Shown here piece by piece: positions 36,722-46,042 of a DNA stretch of 64,000 nucleotides. Source of the stretch: Nonomuraea roseoviolacea subsp. carminata (GTDB lineage Bacteria; Actinomycetota; Actinomycetes; Streptosporangiales; Streptosporangiaceae); contig NZ_JAMZEC010000001.1 in NCBI RefSeq assembly GCF_024172185.1, positions 5,104,001 through 5,168,000 on the forward strand. The letters are read 5' to 3'. The notes below the pieces were generated by a model. The model was given only the letters and a program-made list of their open reading frames with translations, was not told the origin of the DNA and made no database searches. The translations under genes and the position numbers were made by a program. How positions within the stretch are numbered: the first letter of the stretch is position 1; each line of letters starts with the position of its first letter.

Positions 36722-37337
36722 GGTGTGCTCCTTGTGCTGTGTTCTTTCGAGATCCACCATCGCCGACCGCTCTGATACCGCCCTGTCGCGGTGCTGACGC
36801 CGTCGCTGACATGCGGGCGGAGAGTCGGTACCCGTGGATCGCGTGCTCCAGGCAGCCCTGCATGCCGGATCCGTCGATCAGGCTGCGACCGGCTGACGGA
36901 CCGCGAAGCCACCGACGGGCACGCCTGCCTGCCGGTCCCGTACCGGACGCTGTCGTGCCCGCGGATCAGCCTGCCGGGGGCGGCTTTTCGTGACGGAGTG
37001 TTTGACTCGATGACGCATTGCTCTGTGAGATAGGTCATAGTGTCGCATTTTCGGCCTGTCCGGATATGTCGCGTGATATTCATGTGACCTGAGCGCGATC
37101 ATGCTCACTTCGCAGAACGGGGAATCATGCACTCACGCGTACGTGGGGTCGCCTAGCACACGGGGAACGCCGGCGCCGCGCGCCGGCAACACGGGGTCAA
37201 CCAGGGCCGGGGGCGCGCCTGACCAGGCGCCGTCCTCCGATGCCACCTGTCCGGCTTTATGTCGATTTATCAAGTCTTAAATCGTCAGAGCTGGATAAAT
37301 CATCACCATTCGTCATCTGTACTACTGAGGATGAGAA
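36722..37337. other. 616-base intergenic region; candidate CRP-like site and leader hairpin
   Basis: No gene is convincing here. It contains the divergent promoters of the DUF4097 and DNRLRE genes. TGTGA-GATAGG-TCATA at 37024-37039 is a weaker CRP-like site. A stem GCCGGCGC/GCGCCGGC (37169-37187) is flanked on each side by ACACGGGG. The 150 bases before the DNRLRE start could be an untranslated leader. Short frames of 80 or so codons look like chance ORFs. Confidence 0.5.
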
Positions 37338-38777
37338 TTGCGTATTTCGCTTACGGGGAAGCTCGCTCTCGGTCTGCTCACCGCGACCGTACTCACCGGT
37401 GGCACCGCCTTCCAGGCCGCCTTCGCCGCCACGCCGACGCCGCCCTCCGACACGGCGCAGAGCGCTGAGGCCGCCGAGGCCGCCATGGACACCGCCTCCC
37501 AGCAGGCGGCCAAGACCGGCCAGGCCGTGGCCGTGCCGGCTCTGACCAACGAGAACAGCACCACCGTCGCCAACCCCGACGGCACCTTCACCGAGACCGT
37601 CAGCTCCGGCGTCGCCCAGATCAAGCGGGGCGACCAGTGGCTGCCGATCGACACCTCCCTCGCCCAGGACGGCGCGATGTTCAAGCCGCGCGTCTCCCGG
37701 GCCAACGTCGAGGTCTCCGCCGGCGGCGACGCGCCGCTCGCCAAGATCACCGATGACGCCGGCCGGGTGTTCGCCGTGAAGTGGCCGACCGCGCTGCCCA
37801 AGCCGTCCGTCAACGGCAACGTCGCGACCTTCGCCAACGCCGCCGGCCCCGGCGCGGACCTCGTCGTCACCGTGCTGCCCACGGGCTTCCGCCACGACGT
37901 GGTGCTGCGCGAGAAGCCGACCGGCCCCCTGGAGCTGCGCATCCCCGTGCAGACCGAGGGCGTCGACCTCACCGAGGACGCGAACGGCCGGCTCCTGCTG
38001 ACGAGCACGGCCGGTGACGGCAAGGTCGTCGCCTCCGGCGCGCGCCCGGTCATGTGGGACGCCAGCGGGCACGGCAAGCCGCGCGGCGACGCGCTGAAGG
38101 AGATCGACTCCACGGTCGAGACCCAGAACGGCGTGAAGGTGCTCGTCCTCAAGCCCGACGCGGGCTTCCTGGCCGACCCCAAGCGGCAGTACCCGGTCAC
38201 GGTCTTCCCGTCGATCACGCTCCCGCAGGTCGAGACCGACGCGGACGTGGCCAGCACCTGGCCCTCCCACCCCGGCGACCCGATGATCATCGCGGGCACC
38301 ATGCCGTGGGAGAACGGCCAGGGCGGCGACGTCATGCGCAGCTACGTAAAGTTCAACACGTCCAAGATCAAGGGCAAGAGGGTCATCCTGGCCAGCCTCG
38401 GCATGTGGAACCTGGAGACCAACGCCTGCGGCGTCGCCGTCGGTTCCGGCCTCACCGCCGAGCGGGTCACCAGCCCCTGGGACGAGCACGACCTGAACTG
38501 GGACAACAAGCCCACGACAACCAGCGAGGGCGCGTCCACGACCCGCGTCGGCCGCGGCCGCACCTGGACCGCGCCGTGCGCCATGGGCGCCGGTTTCCTG
38601 TCCTGGCCCGTGACGAACATCGCCAAGGCGTGGGCCGCGGGCGCCCCCGACTACGGCATCCAGCTCCGCGGCGCCGACGAGAAGGAGGCCACCAACTGGC
38701 GGGCCTTCGCGGCCTCGGAGAACCAGGACAAGGGTGTCAAGCCGCCGACCCTGGCGATCGTCTACACCCGCCGCTGA
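37338..38777 (+). CDS. Secreted DNRLRE domain protein
   Basis: 479 residues from TTG 37338 (MRISLTGKLALGLL) with GAGG seven bases upstream. The signal peptide ends near FAATP. An N-terminal beta-rich module of about 230 residues (IKRGDQWLPIDTSLAQDG, DLVVTVLPTGFRHDVVL) precedes a DNRLRE domain (MRSYVKFNTSKIKGKRVILASLGMW, SPWDEHDLNWDNKP). In many actinomycetes this architecture heads large RHS or wall-associated proteins; here it stands alone. A surface or secreted binding role is likely. Confidence 0.88.
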   Translation: MRISLTGKLALGLLTATVLTGGTAFQAAFAATPTPPSDTAQSAEAAEAAMDTASQQAAKTGQAVAVPALTNENSTTVANPDGTFTETVSSGVAQIKRGDQWLPIDTSLAQDGAMFKPRVSRANVEVSAGGDAPLAKITDDAGRVFAVKWPTALPKPSVNGNVATFANAAGPGADLVVTVLPTGFRHDVVLREKPTGPLELRIPVQTEGVDLTEDANGRLLLTSTAGDGKVVASGARPVMWDASGHGKPRGDALKEIDSTVETQNGVKVLVLKPDAGFLADPKRQYPVTVFPSITLPQVETDADVASTWPSHPGDPMIIAGTMPWENGQGGDVMRSYVKFNTSKIKGKRVILASLGMWNLETNACGVAVGSGLTAERVTSPWDEHDLNWDNKPTTTSEGASTTRVGRGRTWTAPCAMGAGFLSWPVTNIAKAWAAGAPDYGIQLRGADEKEATNWRAFAASENQDKGVKPPTLAIVYTRR

Positions 38778-38903
38778 CCGTTCCGCCCACCGGCGCACCT
38801 CGCCGCTGACCTTCCCTCGCAGCGCACCTTGCTGCCGACCACCGGCGCGAAGCTGCCGACCCCACCCCTTCCGCAGCGGAGCGCCCCGGCGACGGTGTGC
38901 CAC

Positions 38904-38946
38904 CCGGCCCTCTCACGCGCCTCGCGTGAGGGGGCCGGCCCTTTTC
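38904..38946 (+). terminator. Terminator of DNRLRE gene
   Basis: A 16-bp stem (CCGGCCC-CTCACGCG with CGCGTGAG-GGGCCGG, one T-G pair) with a CCT loop, followed by CCCTTTT, about 125 bases after the stop. Confidence 0.8.
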
Positions 38947-39016
38947 CGGCCGCCGCGTCCTCCCGCCGGGGCCGCATCCTCCCGCCGCGGTCATGTCCTC
39001 CCGCCGGGGCCGCGCG

Positions 39017-39763
39017 CTACCGCTCGGTGGGCCGCAGCAGGAGGGTGACGAAGCCGAGCACGTCGCGGTAGCCGTTGAGCCACATGTCGCGGTGCTCGTC
39101 GGCGGCGGCCAGGGCCTCGTCCCCGTCCGGGCCGGGGTGGTCGAGGGCCCAGCGGGTGAGCGTGCCGGTCCAGGACCACTCGTACTCGTCCCACTCCTCG
39201 CGGGTGCTGGTGTGGGCGTAGACCGTCGCGTAGCCGGCGTCGCGCGCGCGGGCCACGGTGCCGGCCAGATCCGCGTACTCGTCCGGGTCCGAGCCGAAGA
39301 GGTCGAGCAGCTCCTTGGACGGGGGCCGCTCCCAGAATCCCTCGCCGATCAGCGCGAGCCCGCCGGGACGCAGGTGGCGGCGCACGGCGTCGAGGGTGTC
39401 GGTGAACGACCCGAAGGCGTGGGTGGCGCCCACGCACAGCACCAGGTCGTACGGCTCCGCCGCCGCGAAGGATTCGGCCGGGACCTGGTGCAGCCGGAGC
39501 CGGGCGGACAGCCCGAGGCGGCCGGCGGCCTCGGCGGCCGACGCCAGCGCCTCCTCGCCGATGTCCACGCCGTCCGCCGTCGCGTCGGGGTGGAGCTCCA
39601 GGGCCCGCAGGAGCCACGCTCCCTCGCCGCAGCCCAGGTCGAGGACGCGGGCGCCGGCGGGAAGCTTGGCGCGGGTGAGCAGGCGGTCGAGGTTCGCCGC
39701 GCTGACCGGGGCGGCGATCGGGTGGTCCGCGTGGGCGAGATGGCTGATGAGCTGTCGGTGCAT
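39017..39763 (-). CDS. Class I SAM-dependent methyltransferase
   Basis: 248 residues from ATG 39763; an in-frame GTG nine bases upstream is possible. The SAM motif VLDLGCGEGAWLLRAL is near residue 40, DGVDIGEEAL binds the ribose and YDLVLCVGATHAF follows, with LRPGGLALIGEGFWERPP. Small-molecule substrate likely, unknown. It is followed 60 bases upstream by the FAD monooxygenase gene on the same strand, so they may be cotranscribed. Confidence 0.85.
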   Translation of the reverse strand: MHRQLISHLAHADHPIAAPVSAANLDRLLTRAKLPAGARVLDLGCGEGAWLLRALELHPDATADGVDIGEEALASAAEAAGRLGLSARLRLHQVPAESFAAAEPYDLVLCVGATHAFGSFTDTLDAVRRHLRPGGLALIGEGFWERPPSKELLDLFGSDPDEYADLAGTVARARDAGYATVYAHTSTREEWDEYEWSWTGTLTRWALDHPGPDGDEALAAADEHRDMWLNGYRDVLGFVTLLLRPTER

Positions 39764-39822
39764 TGTCCGCACTATGCCGAAAAGGGTTCCGGACCCGCCA
39801 CGCAATTCCCGGCGGCGGCGGT

Positions 39823-41022
39823 TCACGCGGGCCGGCGAAGGGTCTCGTAGTCGCGGAGGGTGATGTTCTCGGCGGCCTTGCGGGCCATGTTCGCGGCCAT
39901 GTTCTTGCCCGGCAGGTACGGCATCAGCTTGTAGTAGCGGTTGAGGAACGAGGCCAGCATGCGGCTGCCCGGCACCATGAGCTTGGCGACGCCGTCGCCC
40001 ATCTTCTGGCAGCCCGTCGCGTACTCGCGCATCTCCCGCTCGTAACGGGCGAACGCGACACGGTGGTCGCCGCCCGCGGCCGCCAGCTCGCCCGCCAGCA
40101 CGTACGCGCCGATCAGCGCCAGACCCGAGCCCATGCCCGACAGCGACGAAGGGCAGTAGGCGGCGTCGCCCACCAGCGCCACCCGGCCGCGCGACCAGGT
40201 GTCCATGTGGACCTGGCCGACCGAGTCGAAGTAGAAGTCGGGCGCGCGCCGCATCTCGCGCAGCAGCCGCTCGCTCTGCCAGCCGTTGCCGGTGAACTGC
40301 TCGGCCAGGATCTCCTGCTGCCGGGCCACGTCGCGGCGGTTGAGGTCCATGAGCGGCGAGGCGAAGTAGAACACGGCCTTGGCCTCCGCGTTGTGGCGCG
40401 CGCTGTACAGGGCGACGAGCCTGCCCGCGGTGCGGTAGGCGTGCCCGGTGTGGTCCAGCCCGAGGTAGTTGGTCGTGGTGAAGATCGCGCAGTAGAGGCC
40501 GAGGTGCTTCACGAACCGCTCCTCCGGGCCGAACGCCAGGCGGCGGGTGTTGGAGTGCAGCCCGTCGGCGCCGATCACGAGGTCGAACCGGCGCGGCGCG
40601 CCGCGCTCGAAGGTGACGTCCACGCCGTCGGCGTCCTCGTCCAGCGAGGTGATGGAGTCGCCGAAGACGTACTCGGTGAAGCCCTTGGTCGCGTCGTAGA
40701 GGATGCGCCCGAGGTCGCCGCGCAGGATCTCGACGTCGCCCGCGAACAGGTCGGCCGGCATCCTGGCCTGCTGCTTGCCGGCCGCGTTGACGTACGACAT
40801 GGAGCCCATGCCGGTCCTGGCGCGTTCGATGGCGTCGAGGACGCCCATGCGGCGCAGCACGCCCAGGTGGGCCTCGCCGCGGAAGTCGACGGCGTAGCCG
40901 CCGTCACGCAGGGCGGGGGCGCGCTCGACGATCGTGGGGACGAAGCCGTGGCGGTGGAGCCAGTAGGCGAGCGCGGGGCCGGCGACGGAGGAGCCGGAGA
41001 TGAGGACGGTGCGGTTCTTCAT
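39823..41022 (-). CDS. FAD-dependent monooxygenase (group A aromatic hydroxylase type)
   Basis: 399 residues. The dinucleotide motif VLISGSSVAGPALAYWL starts the protein, DLVIGADGLHSNTR is near residue 153 and the second FAD motif GRVALVGDAAYCPSSLSGMGS near residue 280, as in PHBH-type hydroxylases such as TetX/PgaE. It uses NAD(P)H and oxygen, probably on an aromatic natural product or drug. The adjacent SARP regulator and methyltransferase are suggestive of a secondary-metabolism or detoxification set. Confidence 0.9.
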   Translation of the reverse strand: MKNRTVLISGSSVAGPALAYWLHRHGFVPTIVERAPALRDGGYAVDFRGEAHLGVLRRMGVLDAIERARTGMGSMSYVNAAGKQQARMPADLFAGDVEILRGDLGRILYDATKGFTEYVFGDSITSLDEDADGVDVTFERGAPRRFDLVIGADGLHSNTRRLAFGPEERFVKHLGLYCAIFTTTNYLGLDHTGHAYRTAGRLVALYSARHNAEAKAVFYFASPLMDLNRRDVARQQEILAEQFTGNGWQSERLLREMRRAPDFYFDSVGQVHMDTWSRGRVALVGDAAYCPSSLSGMGSGLALIGAYVLAGELAAAGGDHRVAFARYEREMREYATGCQKMGDGVAKLMVPGSRMLASFLNRYYKLMPYLPGKNMAANMARKAAENITLRDYETLRRPA

Positions 41023-41057
41023 GCCCCGGAGCCTCCACCGGGGCGCTCACCGCGGGC

Positions 41058-43952
41058 TCACCGCCGGCTCACCGCCCGCACCACCGGCTCGGGCAGGCCC
41101 ATCATGCGCAGCGTCTCGGGTGTGGCGGGCGCGACCGCGGCCGCCGACGCCGCCGCCTCACGGTAGCGCGCCTCGGCTCCGGTCCGGTCGCCGCGCGCCT
41201 CGGCGACCTGGCCCAGCCCGGCCAGCGCGCGCACCCGGTGGCCGACGCTCTTGATCCAGTGCGGGTCGAGCCGTTCCAGCGCCTCCTGGTACAGCCGTTC
41301 GGCCTCGGCGAGGTCGTGCTCCGCCAGGGCCACGTCGCCCAGCCCGCGCAGGGCCGCCGCGAGGTAGGTGGAGCCGCCGGCGCGGTGCGCGAGCAGGGCG
41401 GCCCGCTCGTAGTCGGCGCGCGCCGCCGCCAGGTCGTCCCCGGCCAGGTCGTCGCCCCGGTTGACCAGCAGGTCGGCGCTGTCCTCCAGCGCGCCGAGCT
41501 GCTCGGTGAGCGCCAGTGCCTCGTCGATCAGCGCGACCGCCTTCGCCCGGTCGCCGGCCGCGCGCGCCAGGGCGGCGACCGAGTCCAGGGCCAGCGCCGT
41601 GCCCCACCGGTCGCCGAGCGCGCGGAACGCCTCGACCGCCGCGTGGAACGCCTGCTCGGCGCCCGCGGCGTCGCCCTCGCCGAGCAGCCCGAAGCCGTGC
41701 ACGTACCGGGCGGCCGCCCTCGCCCACGGGTCGGGACAGTCGCGCTGCGACCAGACCAGCGTGTACGCGCCGCGCGGGTCGGCGTCGACGGCGCTGCGCA
41801 TCATCCACAGCAGCAGGGTGGCCGGATGGCGGCCCGCCCGGTCGCCGGGCCACGCGGCGGCCAGCGCCTTCTCGGCCGCCGCGCGATGCCGCTGCCACAC
41901 CTGCCGCCCGTCGATCCCGGAGGCCGCCAGCAACACGCACGTCGCGTACTCCTCACCCTCCTCACCCGCCACATCCTCCGGCGCGGCTGCCATGGCGTCG
42001 AGCAGCGCGATCGCCTGCGGCGCGACGGCCGCGGACGCGCCCCTCAGCCACAGGTACGTCGAGGCGGCGGCCAGCAGCTCCAGGGCCGTCCGCATCTCCC
42101 CGGCCTCGACACTCCAGCGCAGCGCGGCGAGGAGGTCGGCGTGCTCGGCCGCGAGCCTCGGCAGCCATTCCAGTTGCTCCCCGCGCCGCAGGTGCGGGTC
42201 GGCGGCCCGCATCAGCTCCAGCAGGCGCCCGGCGTGGGCCCGCCGCACGCTCTCGCCCTCGCCGGTCTCCGCGAGACGTTCGGCGGCGTACGCGCGGATC
42301 GTGGCCAGCATCCGGAACCGCCCGCCCACCACCTCCATGAGCGACTTGTCGGCCAGCGACTCCAGCGTCTCGCCGTCGGCCCCGCACACCCGCAGCGCCG
42401 ACTCCGCCGTCGCGCCGCCGGCGAACACCGCGAAGCGCCGCGCGGCCCGCCGTTCCGGCTCGGACAGCAGCTCCCAGCTCCAGGCGACCACCGAGCGCAG
42501 CGTCCGGTGCCGCTCGTCGGCCGTGCGGCTGCCGCGCGCCGCCACGCCGAGCCGGTCGTCCAGCCGTCCCGCGAGGTCTTCGACGTCCAGGGTGCGCAGC
42601 CGCGCCGCCGCCAGCTCGATGGCCAGCGGCAGGTCGTCCAGCGCCGCGCAGATCCGCCGTACCACCTGCGGATCGGCGGTGAACCCGCGCCGCACGGCCG
42701 TGGCGCGGTCGGTGAACAGCCGCACGGCCGCGTCGCCGTCGAGCCCGCGCACCTGCCACAGGTGCTCGCCGATGACGCCGAGCGGCTCGCGGCTCGTGGC
42801 CAGGACCCGCAGCCGCGGACAGGTCGCCAGCAGCCGGGCCGCCAGCGCGGCGGCCTCCTCGACGACGTGCTCGCAGTTGTCCAGGACGAGCAGCAGCACC
42901 CGGTCCGACAGCGCCGAGACGAGACGCTCGACCGGGCCCTGCCCGTCGCCCTCGATGACCAGGCCGTTCTCGCGCAGGCCGAGCGCGCCCAGCACCGCCC
43001 GCGGCAGGTCGGCGCCGTCGCGCAGCGCGGCCAGCTCGACGAAGCACACGGTGTCGTCCGCGACCGCGGCGACCTCGACGGACAGCCGGGTCTTGCCGAC
43101 GCCGCCGGGGCCGATCAGCGTGACCAGCCGGGCCACGCGCAGCAGCCCGGCGATCTCGCCCACCTCGGCGGCCCGGCCGACGAAGCTCGTGAGCTGGGCC
43201 GGCGGCGCGGCGGGCGACGCGGGCGGCGCCGCGCTCAGCGCCTCCCGGTGCAGCGCGGCGAGCTCGGCCGAGGGATCGGCGCCCAGCTCCTCGGCCAGGT
43301 GCCGCCGCGTCTCCTCGAACACCTCCAGCGCCGCCGCCTGCCCGTCCTCGGCGAACAGCGCCCGCATGAGCAGCGCCGCCAGCCGTTCGCGCAGCGGATG
43401 GCGGCCGACCAGCTCGCGCAGCTCCGGCACGACCGACCGGTGCCCGCCCAGGCGCAGCTCGCCCTCGATCCGGTCCTCGATCGCGCCGAGCCGCCGCTCC
43501 TCCAGCCGCGCGGCGGCGGCCTGGGCGGTCGGGCTCTCGGCGAGGTCGGCCAGCGCCGGTCCGCGCCACAGCTCCAGCGCCTCGCGCAGCAGTGTGACCG
43601 CGCGGCCGGGGTCCCCCTCGCGCAGCGCGGAGCGGCCCTCCGCGGCCAGCCGTTCGAACCGGCAGGCGTCCACGTCGTCGTCCGGGACCACGATCCGGTA
43701 GCCCGTCGCGGCCCGTTCGATCGCCGCCCGGCCGCCCAGGGCCGAGCGCAGCCTGGACACCTGGGAGTGCAGCGCGTGGGCCGACGTGCCCGCGTTCGGG
43801 TCGATCTCGTCGGCGAGCCGCTCGGCGGCGACCGCCTCGCCGGGACGGACCAGCAGCAGGGCCAGCAGCGCCCGTCGCGCCGGGCCGCCCAGGGAAACCT
43901 CGGTCCCGTCGTCGTGCCACGCCCGGGTCTGGCCGAGGATTCCGAACCGCAT
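41058..43952 (-). CDS. SARP/AfsR-type regulator with BTAD, NB-ARC and TPR-like domains
   Basis: 964 residues. An OmpR-like winged helix (residues 1-90: MRFGILGQTRAW, GGPARRALLALLLVRPGEAV) is followed by a bacterial transcriptional activator domain (95-240), a STAND/NB-ARC ATPase with Walker A LIGPGGVGKTRLS near residue 280 and VLLLVLDNCEHV, and C-terminal TPR-like helical repeats. Such proteins switch on secondary metabolism or other gene sets in response to unknown signals. It is 35 bases upstream of the FAD monooxygenase gene on the same strand and likely controls it. Confidence 0.9.
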   Translation of the reverse strand: MRFGILGQTRAWHDDGTEVSLGGPARRALLALLLVRPGEAVAAERLADEIDPNAGTSAHALHSQVSRLRSALGGRAAIERAATGYRIVVPDDDVDACRFERLAAEGRSALREGDPGRAVTLLREALELWRGPALADLAESPTAQAAAARLEERRLGAIEDRIEGELRLGGHRSVVPELRELVGRHPLRERLAALLMRALFAEDGQAAALEVFEETRRHLAEELGADPSAELAALHREALSAAPPASPAAPPAQLTSFVGRAAEVGEIAGLLRVARLVTLIGPGGVGKTRLSVEVAAVADDTVCFVELAALRDGADLPRAVLGALGLRENGLVIEGDGQGPVERLVSALSDRVLLLVLDNCEHVVEEAAALAARLLATCPRLRVLATSREPLGVIGEHLWQVRGLDGDAAVRLFTDRATAVRRGFTADPQVVRRICAALDDLPLAIELAAARLRTLDVEDLAGRLDDRLGVAARGSRTADERHRTLRSVVAWSWELLSEPERRAARRFAVFAGGATAESALRVCGADGETLESLADKSLMEVVGGRFRMLATIRAYAAERLAETGEGESVRRAHAGRLLELMRAADPHLRRGEQLEWLPRLAAEHADLLAALRWSVEAGEMRTALELLAAASTYLWLRGASAAVAPQAIALLDAMAAAPEDVAGEEGEEYATCVLLAASGIDGRQVWQRHRAAAEKALAAAWPGDRAGRHPATLLLWMMRSAVDADPRGAYTLVWSQRDCPDPWARAAARYVHGFGLLGEGDAAGAEQAFHAAVEAFRALGDRWGTALALDSVAALARAAGDRAKAVALIDEALALTEQLGALEDSADLLVNRGDDLAGDDLAAARADYERAALLAHRAGGSTYLAAALRGLGDVALAEHDLAEAERLYQEALERLDPHWIKSVGHRVRALAGLGQVAEARGDRTGAEARYREAAASAAAVAPATPETLRMMGLPEPVVRAVSRR

Positions 43953-43995
43953 GCGGGTGATTATGCCGGGCCGCGTCCCGAGCGGCGGAGAGAGC

Positions 43996-44388
43996 TCAGG
44001 CGGCCTTGATGGTGGTGCCCTGGGCGGAGGCGAGGCGCCAGGTGCCGGGGGAGTCGGCGACGTAGACGTGGGTGTAGCGGCTGCCGGCGCTGAAGGCCGT
44101 CCCGTCGGGGTGCGTGAAGTTCATGCCGGTACGCCCCACGACGATCCCGACGTCCCCCACGCGGCGGACGTTGGCCTCCTCCGGGAAGGACTCGATGGCC
44201 GGGAACCGCACGGCGCCGGACGCGATGGCGTCGAGGAGGACGTCACGGCCCACGACGGCGCCGTCGTCCACGCTCACCAGGACGAAGTCGTCCGCGAGGA
44301 GATCGTCCAGGACCTCGGCGTCCGCGGCGGTCAGCGCCTCGAAGAAGCGCCGGTCGTGGTCGAGCAGGGTCTGGCGCTCTGCGCTCAT
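43996..44388 (-). CDS. SnoaL/NTF2-like (DUF4440 type) protein
   Basis: 130 residues from ATG 44388. The cone-shaped NTF2-like fold is suggested by LLDHDRRFFEALTAADAEVLDDLLADDFVLVSVDDGAVVG and later VGRTGMNFTHPDGTAF, SRYTHVYVADSPGTWRLASAQ. These small proteins often act as isomerases, hydrolases or ligand-binding units; the role here is unknown. It lies upstream of the SARP gene on the same strand. Confidence 0.82.
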   Translation of the reverse strand: MSAERQTLLDHDRRFFEALTAADAEVLDDLLADDFVLVSVDDGAVVGRDVLLDAIASGAVRFPAIESFPEEANVRRVGDVGIVVGRTGMNFTHPDGTAFSAGSRYTHVYVADSPGTWRLASAQGTTIKAA

Positions 44389-44470
44389 GGGGGCTTCCGT
44401 TCCTCGGGTGGTGTCGAGCGGCCCGAGCGTAGACCTTGTCGCCAGTGTCAAGGTCAAGGGCATGAAAGGC

Positions 44471-44543
44471 CGGGACGGCCCCCCGATCGGCGAGCTCTGG
44501 CACCCCTCCGGCCAGTCTCGCCCAGGCCGTCCCGACCGTGGCC
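44471..44543 (-). other. Long-range inverted repeat between genes
   Basis: CGGGACGGCC near 44471 and GGCCGTCCCG near 44532 could pair across about 50 bases in the gap between the NTF2-like and emfourin-like genes. It may stop transcription of the inhibitor gene; evidence is weak. Confidence 0.3.
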
Positions 44544-44568
44544 GCCCGGCTGTCGGCGGCGCGGTGGA

Positions 44569-45024
44569 TCAGTCGTGCGTCGTGGGGCTGACCTTCGTCA
44601 GGTGGCGGTCGATGATCTGGTCGAGCTGCGTGACGGCGGGCTCCCAGTCACGGGGCAGCGTGTGGCAGCGGACGGCGTGGTGCCCGCGGTAGCGCAGGGT
44701 GTAGGTGAAGTGGTCGGCGACGTCGCAGCCGTCCGTGGAGGAGTTCCACGTGGAGATGGCGCCGAGCCTGCGCCGCAGCAGGCTGAGCTCGTCGTCGGTG
44801 AGCTGGAAGTCGGCGGTGACCGCGGCGGAGGCGGCCCGCGCCTGGCCGTCCCGGTCGATCGAGACGCTCCGCTGAATTCCGGCGAACCCGCCCGACTTTT
44901 CATAGCCAATCATTTCCTGGGAATGACGGGCCTTGGGCTGCGCCTGCGTTTCGGCCTGCGCGGTCGCGGCCGGCAGGACCGTGATGGCCGCGAAAGTGGC
45001 CGCGACAGTCAGGTACTTGAACAT
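44569..45024 (-). CDS. Secreted emfourin-like metalloprotease inhibitor
   Basis: 151 residues from ATG 45024, with GAAGGA seven bases upstream. A signal peptide ends near TAQAE. The mature part shows the SGGFAGIQRSVSIDRDG motif and an acidic helix LTDDELSLLRRRLG, followed by FTYTLRYRG, as in protealysin-inhibitor emfourin proteins that block M4 metalloproteases. A Cys pair (DGCDVAD, VRCHTL) could stabilise it outside the cell. Its neighbour is a second protease inhibitor of the SSI family. Assignment is from motif resemblance. Confidence 0.7.
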   Translation of the reverse strand: MFKYLTVAATFAAITVLPAATAQAETQAQPKARHSQEMIGYEKSGGFAGIQRSVSIDRDGQARAASAAVTADFQLTDDELSLLRRRLGAISTWNSSTDGCDVADHFTYTLRYRGHHAVRCHTLPRDWEPAVTQLDQIIDRHLTKVSPTTHD

Positions 45025-45204
45025 GAATATATCCTTCTCCTCGCTCGGAAAACGTTTCGGAGTCCCGCGGCGGATTGCGGGCAGCGCTGTTCCGGGGCAT
45101 CCCGGAGGATTCTTATTCTCGCAGGCGCGCGCTAATCTGCCGTTCACGTGACGGCCATGTGAGAATGAGGATCGGGATGCCCCGCGTTAGCGAAAGACCG
45201 GGGG

Positions 45205-45648
45205 TCAGGAGGCGAAGAGGACGCCTCCGGTGGCCCGCACCGCCGTGCAGAGGTTCGGATAGGTCCGGGTGAATTCGCGGTACTGCCTGTTCCAGACGCC
45301 GGTCGCGGTCACGCGCACGGGGGCGTACTCCCTGGTGCACATGCCGGGGTCCTCGGGGATGCGCTCCACCATGCCGTTCGCGCGACGGAGCTGGTCGCAG
45401 GCCGGCGTGGGGTCGGCGTGCGCGCCGCCGTCCGGGCCGCACAGCAGCGTGCCGGTCGAGACGGGCGCGGGATCTCCGCCGGTGGCGGGGGTGACGCGGA
45501 GAACGTAGACGCCGACGGGGTCGGGCGCGGTCGAGGTGGCCGACGTGCTCGCCAGGGCGGGGGCGGCGGCGAACAGCGGCGCCATTCCGGCCAGGGCGGC
45601 CGTGGCGAGCCATGCCCGGTGACGGTGGAAGATTCGCTGCGATCGCAT
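45205..45648 (-). CDS. Subtilisin inhibitor-like (SSI) secreted protease inhibitor, P1 Arg
   Basis: 147 residues with ATG 45648 preceded by AAGGAGGT. A signal peptide (cleavage near ALAST) leads to the SSI fold: four Cys (LLC, PAC, GMC, NLC), DPTPACDQLRRANG, the reactive segment CTREYAPV and GVWN. By alignment the P1 residue is Arg, predicting trypsin-like target proteases, unlike the Met of the SSI at 5024. It precedes the emfourin-like gene on the same strand by 180 bases. Confidence 0.88.
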   Translation of the reverse strand: MRSQRIFHRHRAWLATAALAGMAPLFAAAPALASTSATSTAPDPVGVYVLRVTPATGGDPAPVSTGTLLCGPDGGAHADPTPACDQLRRANGMVERIPEDPGMCTREYAPVRVTATGVWNRQYREFTRTYPNLCTAVRATGGVLFAS

Positions 45649-46042
45649 GGTGATACCTCCTTGTATCTCTGCCGCGATCAGCGGGATCGGTGTGGCGGGG
45701 CGCTATTGGTGCGCGCCCCGCCATACGGAGGAAAAGCGCGGGGGCCGGATGCCGGTAGACGCTCCTAAATCCTCGCGCCACGAGATGTTAGGACGCTTAC
45801 AACTGCGGGGGCAAGTCGCCGGTCGGCCGCCATATGCGACTCGTCAATTATTCAAGGAAAAACGCGGTTTCATAAAGCGCGGCAGATGACCGTAAACAGC
45901 GCGGGATGGGCGGGCGGGCGTCTCGCTCTACCGCTCGTCGAGCAGGTGATCTCTGCGCGCCGGCACCGATGGTCGACGTCCGGATTACACGTCGTTTTGC
46001 GGAGGACCCTTTTCTTTCAGTGACAAAGCTCACATTGCGGCC
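45649..46042. promoter_or_regulatory. 394-base intergenic region upstream of the SSI gene, no gene
   Basis: No ORF with coding character was seen. AGTGA-CAAAGC-TCACA (46019-46034) is a CRP-like site about 370 bases from the SSI start and 10 bases before the stop of the neighbouring membrane gene. An AT-rich stretch near 45843-45875 may hold the promoter. Confidence 0.45.
46019..46034. promoter_or_regulatory. CRP-like site GTGA-N6-TCACA
   Basis: AGTGACAAAGCTCACA agrees with the consensus except at the first base. It is distant from the SSI start, so its role is uncertain. Confidence 0.35.

Noticed and set aside
36980..37337. c-di-AMP (ydaO-type) riboswitch
   Set aside because: The region has hairpins but I could not find the conserved GGGGACCC and pseudoknot motifs, so only an unspecified leader is reported.
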